This document shows, piece by piece, positions 1-5,211 of a stretch of 10,106 bases of DNA. The notes beneath the pieces are model-generated. The model was given only the letters and a program-made list of their open reading frames with translations, did not search any database and was not told where the DNA came from. A program made the translations under genes and the position numbers. Position 1 is the first letter of the stretch. Each line of letters begins with the position of its first letter. Source of the DNA: Bacillota bacterium (lineage in GTDB: Bacteria; Bacillota; Clostridia; Christensenellales; Borkfalkiaceae); NCBI GenBank assembly GCA_023403375.1, contig JAEYEN010000088.1, forward strand, positions 1-10,106, given 5' to 3'.

Positions 1-45
1 GGGTAAGAACGCGTCTATGGCATATGCGTCAAGTAAATTAGACAT
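1..45 (-). CDS. 5' end of a TPP-riboswitch-controlled gene (partial, product unknown)
   Basis: Only the first 15 codons lie in the window, reading MSNLLDAYAIDAFLP, and the gene continues past the left edge. The start is well supported: an AAGGAG ribosome binding site lies 4 bases upstream of the ATG, and the leader carries a TPP aptamer followed by an intrinsic terminator. By that control the product should belong to thiamine or HMP synthesis, salvage or uptake, since nearly all genes behind this aptamer class do. The 15 residues are too few to choose between a transporter subunit and an enzyme, and I do not recognise them. The existence and start of the gene are fairly sure; the role is inferred only from the leader. 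Confidence 0.8.
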   Translation of the reverse strand, partial: MSNLLDAYAIDAFLP

Positions 46-49
46 AACA

Positions 50-55
50 CTCCTT
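50..55 (-). promoter_or_regulatory. Ribosome binding site of the left-edge gene
   Basis: Read on the minus strand this is AAGGAG, 4 bases before the ATG at 45. It fixes the start of the partial gene and lies downstream of the riboswitch terminator, so it is transcribed only when termination fails. Confidence 0.8.
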
Positions 56-75
56 CTATTCGCCATAATCGGAAC

Positions 76-104
76 AAAAAAACCGCACCTTTTTACGGGT
101 GCGG
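76..104 (-). terminator. Intrinsic terminator in the TPP riboswitch leader
   Basis: On the minus strand a perfect 7-bp GC-rich stem (CCGCACC pairing with GGTGCGG, 98-104 with 83-89) closes a loop of about 8 bases and is followed by seven consecutive U residues (76-82). It sits between the TPP aptamer and the ribosome binding site. It is therefore a transcription attenuator: ligand-bound aptamer should permit the hairpin and stop transcription before the coding region. Confidence 0.9.
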
Positions 105-125
105 AAAATTTACGTTTCTACTTTT

Positions 126-199
126 GCTTTTCCTTCAAGAATTATCTTGCGGATTTTAATGGTTTAATCTCAGCCTTAAAAAAGCACCCACAGCGAATA
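126..199 (-). promoter_or_regulatory. TPP riboswitch (THI element)
   Basis: Read on the minus strand, the conserved landmarks of the thiamine pyrophosphate aptamer occur in order. GGGTGC (184-189) is followed by a short P3 hairpin, then CTGAGA (168-173). The pyrophosphate-side arm has a CAAG/CTTG P5 stem around GATAAT (142-147), then GAAGGAA (130-136). A P1 closing helix with one mismatch can form between the flanks, roughly 193-199 and 123-129. P3 is short, as in many bacterial examples. The element lies about 11 bases downstream of the predicted transcription start and is followed by an intrinsic terminator, the standard Firmicutes arrangement in which TPP turns expression off. Boundaries are approximate; identity is judged from motif order and spacing. 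Confidence 0.92.
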
Positions 200-216
200 T
201 TAAATTTTATATGCGA

Positions 217-245
217 ATTTTAACACACTTAATCTATTGCGTCAA
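217..245 (-). promoter_or_regulatory. Sigma-A promoter of the TPP riboswitch transcript
   Basis: On the minus strand the -35 hexamer is TTGACG (240-245, five of six matches to consensus) and the -10 is TAAAAT (217-222, five of six), with an exact 17-base spacer. Transcription should start near 209-211, just upstream of the aptamer, which independently supports the riboswitch call. Confidence 0.85.
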
Positions 246-282
246 GCAAAAATATGTGTTACAATAAAAAAACTTCGCGGGG

Positions 283-325
283 AACTTTTAAGCGGAAAAC
301 TTTTAAGGCGGAGTTTCGCTTTTTT
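283..325 (+). terminator. Terminator-like hairpin containing a 15-bp tandem repeat
   Basis: AAGCGGAAAAC (290-300) can pair with GTTTCGCTT (313-321) with small bulges, and T320-T325 follows, giving an imperfect rho-independent terminator shape on the plus strand. The same stretch holds a direct repeat of AACTTTTAAG(G)CGGA at 283-296 and 298-312. No plus-strand gene is visible upstream, so its target transcript is unknown. It could also be a chance product of the repeat. Confidence 0.35.
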
Positions 326-364
326 AGTTTTACACGGCAAAGCGCGGATATGCGTTTAATAAAA

Positions 365-436
365 ATTAAATAACGTTATCGATAATTATATTAAATAACT
401 TTATCGATAAATAGCATTAAACAACGTAATCGTTAA
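365..436. repeat. Three spaced 21-bp repeats with a TTATCGATAA core
   Basis: Copies lie at 365-385, 390-410 and 416-436, each opening with ATTAAAYAAC and ending in TTATCGATAA or, in the third, TAATCGTTAA. Copies 1 and 2 differ at one position; copy 3 differs from them at several. The start-to-start spacing is 25-26 bp, and the 10-bp core is a perfect palindrome in copies 1 and 2. They end about 60 bp before the YfbR-like gene. Regularly spaced palindromic repeats upstream of a gene suggest an operator array, but this could also be simple AT-rich repeat DNA. Confidence 0.6.
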
Positions 437-496
437 ACGGCATTATTGAACAAAAAAACGATATTGAACAAAAGTTGTTGAAAAAGGGAGAGAGAA

Positions 497-1072
497 ATGT
501 TTAAATTTTTTGCCTATCTTGATAGAATGAAGTATATAAAACGTTGGTCGCTTATGCGTTCCGTAAGGGAAGAGAACATTATGGAACACAGCCAGCAGGT
601 GGCGGTTATCGCGCACGCGCTTGCGGTAATCAACAGAAAAGTTTTCGGCGGCAATGCCGATACGGAAAAAACCGTTCTGCTTGCGCAATATCACGAAGTG
701 GGCGAAGTTATAACGGGCGACCTGCCCACGCCCATAAAATACTTTAACCCCGAAATCAAGACGGCGTATAAAGATTTGGAGCATAAAGCGTGCGAAAGAA
801 TTCTGGCAATGCTCCCCGACGGGTTTGCGGAAGAATACGAAAAATATATTCTGCCCGACGAGAATTGTTACGAATATAAACTCGTTAAAGGCGCGGACAG
901 GCTTTCCGCTTATCTTAAATGCGTGGAAGAAGTAAAAGCCGGCAATTCCGAATTTAAAAAAGCAAAATCTTCGATAGAAAAAGACCTTAAATCGCAAAAA
1001 ATTCCCGAAATAGACTTTTTTTTGGAAAAATTTGCGCCCGCTTTCTCTTTAACGCTAGACGAACTCGATTAA
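497..1072 (+). CDS. yfbR: YfbR-like 5'-deoxynucleotidase (HD-superfamily phosphohydrolase)
   Basis: This 191-residue protein aligns along its length with E. coli YfbR, which dephosphorylates deoxyribonucleoside 5'-monophosphates in nucleotide salvage in the cytoplasm. Shared blocks are FAYLDRMKYIKRWSLMR (residues 5-21), VREENIMEHS (23-32), GDLPTPIKYF (74-83), the AD pair at 133-134 and AYLKCVEE (138-145). Expected metal ligands H31, H66 and D134 are present, but the aspartate of the HD pair is glutamate here: the sequence is YHEVGE (65-70) where E. coli has YHDASE. E70 and the GDLPTP loop are kept, so the fold and probably the activity remain. The start follows a GGGAGAG ribosome binding site by 6 bases. 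The gene stands alone: the next gene is 344 bp downstream behind its own promoter. Family assignment is sure; the effect of the HE change is not. Confidence 0.88.
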   Translation: MFKFFAYLDRMKYIKRWSLMRSVREENIMEHSQQVAVIAHALAVINRKVFGGNADTEKTVLLAQYHEVGEVITGDLPTPIKYFNPEIKTAYKDLEHKACERILAMLPDGFAEEYEKYILPDENCYEYKLVKGADRLSAYLKCVEEVKAGNSEFKKAKSSIEKDLKSQKIPEIDFFLEKFAPAFSLTLDELD

Positions 1073-1086
1073 ACGCCCCAAAATAT

Positions 1087-1130
1087 CAGTCAAAGTTGAA
1101 AATCGGCGTAAATACTAAAATCGCCGACTG
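1087..1130. other. Stem-loop after the nucleotidase gene
   Basis: TCGGCG (1103-1108) pairs with CGCCGA (1122-1127) around a loop of 13 bases, and an outer CAGT/ACTG pair (1087-1090, 1127-1130) could extend it with a bulge. No real T-run follows on the plus strand (only AAATTATAAT), so it is a poor intrinsic terminator there. On the minus strand a TTTT follows. It may act as a weak terminator or 3'-end stabiliser. Confidence 0.35.
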
Positions 1131-1303
1131 AAATTATAATATCGATTAAAAGTTAAAACACGGATTAAAAATTAAAGTATAAATCTTATAAGTTAAAAAT
1201 TAAAATAAAAAAGGTAAAAATTAAAATACAGAGTAAATATTAAAAGATAAATTAAAGCGGATTTTTTCCGAATTTTGTCGGGAAAGGTCAGTTGGCAAAA
1301 GAG

Positions 1304-1322
1304 TTTGTGCGTATTGCACAAA
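1304..1322. promoter_or_regulatory. Dyad TTTGTGC-N5-GCACAAA, possible operator
   Basis: A perfect 7-bp inverted repeat with a 5-base spacer lies about 60-75 bases upstream of the -10 element of the ATPase gene. A second inverted pair, TTGCA (1314-1318) and TGCAA (1329-1333), overlaps it. The position and symmetry fit a regulator binding site, but no known operator consensus is matched with confidence. Confidence 0.4.
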
Positions 1323-1356
1323 AAATTATGCAAATATTATTAAAATTTACGAATGT

Positions 1357-1386
1357 TTTATTTAATAAAAAGTAGTACAATATAAT
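1357..1386 (+). promoter_or_regulatory. Likely promoter of the ABC ATPase gene
   Basis: The -10 hexamer TATAAT (1381-1386) is a perfect consensus. The -35 is weak: TTTATT (1357-1362) at 18 bases spacing is the best candidate. Transcription would begin near 1393, giving a leader of about 24 bases with a strong AGGAGG at 1406-1411. The weak -35 suggests help from an activator. Confidence 0.55.
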
Positions 1387-1405
1387 AGTAAAAATGCTTA
1401 ACGGC

Positions 1406-1411
1406 AGGAGG
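1406..1411 (+). promoter_or_regulatory. Strong ribosome binding site AGGAGG
   Basis: A consensus AGGAGG lies 5 bases before the ATG at 1417. It fixes the start of the ATPase and suggests high translation. Confidence 0.85.
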
Positions 1412-1416
1412 AAAAT

Positions 1417-2931
1417 ATGTCAAGTTTAAATCTTAAAAACATTTATAAAGTTTATCCTTCGGGCGTGGTTGCGGTTACCGACTTCAACTTAGACATCGAA
1501 GATAAAGAATTTATAGTATTCGTCGGTCCGTCCGGTTGCGGAAAGTCCACCACGCTTCGTATGATAGCGGGACTTGAAGAAATCTCTTCGGGCGAACTTT
1601 ACATCGACGGCGACCTTGTAAACAACAAAGCGCCCAAAGACAGAGATATAGCGATGGTTTTCCAGAACTACGCTTTGTATCCGCACATGACCGTTTACGA
1701 TAATATGGCGTTCGGCTTGAAACTTCGCAAAATGCCCAAGCCCGAAATAGACCAGAGAGTTAAAGAAGCGGCGAGAATTCTCGGTATCGAAATGTACCTT
1801 AACAGAAAGCCTAAGGCGTTGTCCGGCGGTCAAAGACAGCGTGTTGCGTTAGGCCGTGCAATCGTCCGTGAACCTAAGGTTTTCCTTTTGGACGAACCGT
1901 TATCCAATTTGGACGCAAAACTTCGTTCTCAGATGAGAACCGAAATAACCAAACTTCACAACCGTCTTGCAACCACGTTTATTTACGTTACGCACGACCA
2001 GGTAGAAGCGATGACCATGGGTACCCGTATCGTCGTTATGAAAGACGGGTTTATGCAGCAGGTGGACACGCCTATGAACCTTTACGACCACCCTGTAAAT
2101 CAGTTCGTCGCAGGATTCATCGGCACTCCGCAGATGAACTTCTTCCAAGGTAAGTTAGTCGGAACGGAAGATAACGTTTCGATAGAATTCGGTCTTGACA
2201 AAATCGCTCTTCCCAAAGAAAAAGTCGATATGATAGTCAATCTCGACAAATACCTGAACACCGACAAAGAAATCGTTTTCGGTATCAGACCGGAAGATAT
2301 TCACGACGAAGACATGTGGCTTGACAACCCCGCGCTCCCGCAGATAGAAATCAAAGTGGACGTTGTAGAAGCGCTCGGTTCCGAAACCATTCTCTATGCT
2401 AAAACGAGAAGAGAAGACGAAGAGGACGACAGCGAAAAGAGTATCGCGGAAGATATTTCCAACATAGTCGCAAAAGTTGATTCGCACTCTAATTCCAAAG
2501 CGGGCGACACCGTAAGAGTCGCGCTCGATATAGTTCACAGCCATCTCTTCGATAAAGATACGGAAGTTACCATTCTGGCGTCTTCCGAAGAAAACAAGGC
2601 GGAAATTATAGCGCTTCAAGCAAAGAAAGAAGCGGAAGCCGAAATAAAACGCGCCGAGAAAGAAGCGGAAGCAGCGGAAGAAGCCGCTAAAATCGCCGCG
2701 ATTGAAGAGAAAAAGAGGGAAAAACGCAACCGTAAAAATAAAGGCGAAGCGGAAATCGTGGAAAACGAAGAAGTCGTAGTCGTTGAAGAAACCGAAACGG
2801 TAGAAAACGCAACCGCAGACGAAAACGCCTTCAACGCCGAAGCGGAAGCGCAGCCCGAACCTGCGACAGCCGAAACGGAAGTTATTGAAGAAGTTAAGGA
2901 AGACGCGGAAAAGGAACCCTGGAACGAATAA
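1417..2931 (+). CDS. MsmX/UgpC-type carbohydrate ABC transporter ATPase with long charged C-terminal tail
   Basis: The first ~385 residues are a complete sugar-importer ATPase of the MsmX/UgpC/MalK class, which powers one or more membrane permeases from the cytoplasmic face. Walker A GPSGCGKST is at 37-45, the Q-loop glutamine at 83, the signature LSGGQ at 135-139, Walker B VFLLDEP at 155-161, D-loop SNLDAKL at 163-169 and the switch histidine at 193. A TOBE/MalK-like regulatory domain spans about 240-387 and contains an acidic insertion around 331-346. Family members are about 365-380 residues; this one has 504. The extra part (about 388-504) is a Glu/Lys/Ala-rich probable coiled coil (395-442) followed by a strongly acidic Glu/Val/Ala stretch. 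No permease or binding-protein gene is nearby, which fits a shared MsmX-type energiser. An own promoter, strong ribosome binding site and terminator make it monocistronic. Confidence 0.9.
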   Translation: MSSLNLKNIYKVYPSGVVAVTDFNLDIEDKEFIVFVGPSGCGKSTTLRMIAGLEEISSGELYIDGDLVNNKAPKDRDIAMVFQNYALYPHMTVYDNMAFGLKLRKMPKPEIDQRVKEAARILGIEMYLNRKPKALSGGQRQRVALGRAIVREPKVFLLDEPLSNLDAKLRSQMRTEITKLHNRLATTFIYVTHDQVEAMTMGTRIVVMKDGFMQQVDTPMNLYDHPVNQFVAGFIGTPQMNFFQGKLVGTEDNVSIEFGLDKIALPKEKVDMIVNLDKYLNTDKEIVFGIRPEDIHDEDMWLDNPALPQIEIKVDVVEALGSETILYAKTRREDEEDDSEKSIAEDISNIVAKVDSHSNSKAGDTVRVALDIVHSHLFDKDTEVTILASSEENKAEIIALQAKKEAEAEIKRAEKEAEAAEEAAKIAAIEEKKREKRNRKNKGEAEIVENEEVVVVEETETVENATADENAFNAEAEAQPEPATAETEVIEEVKEDAEKEPWNE

Positions 2932-2954
2932 ACCTTAAAAAAACAAAAAAATAT

Positions 2955-2992
2955 AAAAGCCGAGTTAATAAGACTTGGCTTTTTGTTTTTTT
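2955..2992 (+). terminator. Rho-independent terminator after the ABC ATPase
   Basis: AAAAGCCGAGT (2955-2965) pairs with ACTTGGCTTTT (2973-2983) over 11 bp with one G-U pair and a 7-base loop. A T-rich tail with one interrupting G runs to 2992. It begins 24 bases after the stop codon. Confidence 0.9.
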
Positions 2993-3020
2993 GTGGTAAA
3001 ATATATATACGGAATATAAA
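2991..3020 (+). promoter_or_regulatory. Possible promoter of the ArsP_2-like transporter gene
   Basis: TTGTGG (2991-2996) and TATAAA (3015-3020) are 18 bases apart, directly after the preceding terminator. Several other AT-rich -10-like words are present, so the assignment is tentative. A promoter is needed here because the strong terminator cuts off upstream transcription. Confidence 0.35.
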
Positions 3021-3081
3021 AGAAAACAAAAGATAAAAATATTAAAAAAATCGGGATTAAAAGAGTTAAGAGCAAGAAAAA

Positions 3082-3927
3082 ATGAGCGAGATGATTTTCG
3101 ACGCAATCAAAGACAGCCTGGTAGTTTTTCCGTTTTTGTTTTTGGTTTACGTTTTAATGGAAATAATAGAAGGCGCAAAGAACAAAGAGAGAATAGAACG
3201 CGCTCTTTCGGGTAGTTTCGCGCCCTTTGCGGCGGCGGCTTTGGGTATCGTTCCCGAATGCGGTATGTCCGCTATGTTTTCCAAATTATATTCCGACGGG
3301 TATATAACGGCAGGCACGCTTATCGCGGCGTTTATATCTACAAGCGACGAAGGGCTTATCGTTTTGCTCTCTTCGGGCGTGCCGATTAAAGATATAGGAC
3401 TTATCATTCTTTATAAAATTCTGTTCGGACTGTTTTTCGGACTTCTCATCAATACCGCTACGCGCCGCTTTAAAAGAGAACACGTCTGTCCTAAACGCGG
3501 CGACTGTATAGAATGCGGCGAACACCACGAAGGCGTTTTCGACACGCTTATTTTTCATCCTTTCTATCACGCCGCAAAAACGTTTTTATATATTTTAGCA
3601 ATAAATCTGGTACTCGGATTTATAATCTATTCTCTTGGCGAACAGAACGTAGAGTTGTTTTTACGCCGCGGAGAAGGGCTTCAACCGCTTCTTGCAGCCG
3701 TCGTCGGCATAGTTCCGAACTGCGCTTCTTCTATAATTCTGGCGCGCGGCTACGTTTCGGGTTTTCTCTCTTTTTCGGGGCTTATGGCAGGACTTTGCGC
3801 AAACAGCGGAATAGGACTTTTAATAATATTCAAAGACAAAAAAGGCTTGAAAAAGGCGCTCTCCGTTGCGGCGACCCTGTTTGTTTCGGCAGTGATTATC
3901 GGCTACGTCGTTTATTTTATTAGTTAA
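3082..3927 (+). CDS. Putative metal(loid) transporter, ArsP_2-like ('putative manganese transporter / arsenic efflux') family
   Basis: This 281-residue integral membrane protein has about 8-10 hydrophobic segments in two homologous halves. The first holds GIVPECGMS (55-63) and STSDEG (86-91); the second holds GIVPNCASS (209-217) and CANSG (239-243). Between them is a hydrophilic loop rich in Cys and His (H134, C136, C142, C145, H148, H149), followed by H159 and H163. This pattern matches the family named arsenic efflux protein or putative manganese transporter (ArsP_2-like, heavy-metal exporter by prediction). The substrate is not established here. The start is less certain than for its neighbours: there is no strong ribosome binding site, only purine-rich AAGAGC and AAGAAA before 3082, and an in-frame ATG at 3091 (residue 4) follows GAGCGAG. 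The adjacent ATPase is not a sensible partner, given the terminator between them. Confidence 0.78.
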   Translation: MSEMIFDAIKDSLVVFPFLFLVYVLMEIIEGAKNKERIERALSGSFAPFAAAALGIVPECGMSAMFSKLYSDGYITAGTLIAAFISTSDEGLIVLLSSGVPIKDIGLIILYKILFGLFFGLLINTATRRFKREHVCPKRGDCIECGEHHEGVFDTLIFHPFYHAAKTFLYILAINLVLGFIIYSLGEQNVELFLRRGEGLQPLLAAVVGIVPNCASSIILARGYVSGFLSFSGLMAGLCANSGIGLLIIFKDKKGLKKALSVAATLFVSAVIIGYVVYFIS

Positions 3928-3985
3928 AACGGATTGCTTGCCTTGGGGTAAAATAGTAAGTTACAACACTTCTTGAAACATATAA

Positions 3986-4001
3986 AATAATTTAAATTAT
4001 T
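3986..4001. repeat. 16-bp perfect AT palindrome
   Basis: AATAATTTAAATTATT reads identically on both strands and lies in the 177-bp gap between the transporter and the regulator, about 47 bases upstream of the regulator's -35. It could be an operator or a chance AT palindrome. No T-run suggests a terminator. Confidence 0.4.
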
Positions 4002-4047
4002 ATTCCGACAATATTCAAAAATCGGCATAAAAAAACTAAAAAACATA

Positions 4048-4076
4048 TTGAAATATGCACAAAAACGTTTTATAAT
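4048..4076 (+). promoter_or_regulatory. Near-consensus sigma-A promoter of the PucR-type regulator
   Basis: TTGAAA (4048-4053) and TATAAT (4071-4076) are separated by exactly 17 bases, giving ten to eleven of twelve consensus matches. A dyad CATAT-TGAA-ATATG (4044-4057) covers the -35, where a bound repressor would block polymerase. The predicted start near 4083 leaves a leader of about 22 bases containing AAAGG (4093-4097). Confidence 0.85.
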
Positions 4077-4104
4077 AGTTGTATAAAATTCACAAAGGTT
4101 TATT

Positions 4105-5145
4105 ATGCATATCAGATTAGAAGAGTTTATAAAATCAATAAAAGACAAAACGGGCGTAAGCGTTGCAGTTTATTCCGAAACGGGCGAATATCTGTGGGGA
4201 GAAACTGACAGGGCGGCGCGCGTTTTTTCTATCGGCGACGAAATAGTGGCAGACGAAGAGAACGACAGAACGCTTTTTCCGTTGCATGGTAAGGGCAAAA
4301 AATACATAGGCGTTGTGGGCGGCAGCGATAAAACAAGTTATAATTACGCCTGTTTTATATCCGAACTTTCGGAAGGGTATTCGTTTAAGGAAAACGATTA
4401 TAATAAAGCGGATTTTTACAGAGCGGCAATCTACGGCGAAGTGAATATGCTTTCGATAAGGCGATACGTTAAAAAATTCTCTATCCCCGAAATGCCGTGT
4501 TATTGTATGATTATCGTATCCGAAAGGATTTTAAGCGACGACCTTAAAAGCATAGTTTTAGGTTACGGCGAGAATAAGCACGACTTTTTCGTGCAGACGG
4601 CGGAAAACACGGGCGTGCTTATAAAATTCTGCGACGACGGGTATAAAGACTATCGCTCGTCTACCGAATACGCGGAGTATTTATCGCAATTCATAGAAGA
4701 AGAAACGGGGGTGGAACCCTTTATCGCGATAGGGGGAACGATTCCTTCCGTTTCGGGACTTTCGCGCTCCTATTCGCAGGCGCTTTCCGCATTGAGAATA
4801 GCGAAAACGCTTTCGTCGGCCGGCAGAATACACAGTTATAAAGAATACGTGCCGGTTAAACTTTTAGAAGATTTGCCGAGATATAAACTAAACGAGATTA
4901 TCGAGATACTGACCGACGGAAAGTCTTCGCCGGTGTTTAACGACGCGGAAATTTCCGAAACGGCTGAAACGTTTATGGAAAACAATCTTAACGTAAGCGA
5001 AACGTCGAGAAAGATGTTTCTTCACCGAAACACGCTTTCTTACAGGCTGGATAAGATAAAGCAGTCCACGGGGCTGGACATCAGAAAGTTCTCTGACGCC
5101 TGCGTTTATAATATGATAACCATTATAAACAAACTCAACAAATAG
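4105..5145 (+). CDS. PucR/CdaR-family transcriptional regulator with C-terminal HTH_30
   Basis: This is a cytoplasmic, 346-residue DNA-binding regulator. The C-terminal ~60 residues (about 284-343) are a PucR-type helix-turn-helix, with the characteristic SRKMFLHRNTLSYRLDKIKQ (301-320) and the following LDIRKFSDA. The middle region (about 110-250) resembles the GGDEF-like CdaR linker domain, with FIAIGG (206-211) and the SRSYSQALSALRIAK block (220-234). The N-terminal ~105 residues look like a small sensory domain that I cannot name. Such regulators often control catabolic, sugar-acid or purine genes, but no matching genes are adjacent, so no target is assigned. The start follows AAAGG by 7 bases and a near-consensus promoter. 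It shares orientation with the downstream protease, 66 bp away with no terminator visible between, so the two may be cotranscribed. Confidence 0.85.
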   Translation: MHIRLEEFIKSIKDKTGVSVAVYSETGEYLWGETDRAARVFSIGDEIVADEENDRTLFPLHGKGKKYIGVVGGSDKTSYNYACFISELSEGYSFKENDYNKADFYRAAIYGEVNMLSIRRYVKKFSIPEMPCYCMIIVSERILSDDLKSIVLGYGENKHDFFVQTAENTGVLIKFCDDGYKDYRSSTEYAEYLSQFIEEETGVEPFIAIGGTIPSVSGLSRSYSQALSALRIAKTLSSAGRIHSYKEYVPVKLLEDLPRYKLNEIIEILTDGKSSPVFNDAEISETAETFMENNLNVSETSRKMFLHRNTLSYRLDKIKQSTGLDIRKFSDACVYNMITIINKLNK

Positions 5146-5211
5146 TATTTTATAAACAGTTTAAGCGTATATATTATCAAAAACTTATAAAGGGAAGGAA
5201 AAGGCAAAAAT

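Larger units (their letters stand above)
246..496. other. AT-rich gene-free spacer between the TPP promoter and the nucleotidase gene
   Basis: Together with the minus-strand leader, this makes 46-496 free of convincing coding sequence. The part not used by the leader holds the terminator-like hairpin (283-325), the three-copy repeat (365-436) and two ATTGAAC words (445-451, 463-469). I could not find a convincing plus-strand sigma-A promoter for the gene at 497; it must lie here or be of a weak or different type. Confidence 0.6.
1073..1416. other. AT-rich intergenic region with degenerate TTAAAAATTAAA repeats
   Basis: These 344 bases show no plausible gene. From about 1144 to 1256 the sequence consists of roughly six imperfect copies of GNTTAAAAATTAAA, an A-rich low-complexity tract that may be intrinsically bent. 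Further on are a small hairpin (1264-1271 with 1278-1285), a 7-bp dyad (1304-1322) and the promoter and ribosome binding site of the ABC ATPase gene. Confidence 0.6.

Noticed and set aside
17..223. 68-codon open frame on the plus strand
   Set aside because: It runs antisense through the TPP aptamer, terminator and start of the minus-strand gene, has no ribosome binding site, and its composition reflects the AT-rich leader.
365..436. CRISPR-like reading of the three spaced repeats
   Set aside because: The gaps between copies are only 4-5 bases, the repeats are AT-rich and decay in copy 3, and no cas genes are present.
443..997. 184-codon minus-strand frame opposite the nucleotidase gene
   Set aside because: It is a Phe/Arg-rich shadow of a gene with clear YfbR homology, with no promoter or binding site.
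1264..1285. Small hairpin TTTTCCGA / TCGGGAAA as a terminator
   Set aside because: No T-run follows on the plus strand, and no minus-strand gene would need it; it has a weak 8-bp stem with a G-U pair.
2616..3106. Minus-strand frames (Ser/Ala/Phe-rich) over the ATPase tail and terminator
   Set aside because: They are complements of the GAA/GCG-rich tail codons and cross a strong terminator; there is no start signal or recognisable protein.
3513..3923. 136-codon plus-strand frame inside the transporter gene
   Set aside because: It is Arg/Ser-rich out-of-frame translation of a clearly recognised membrane protein.
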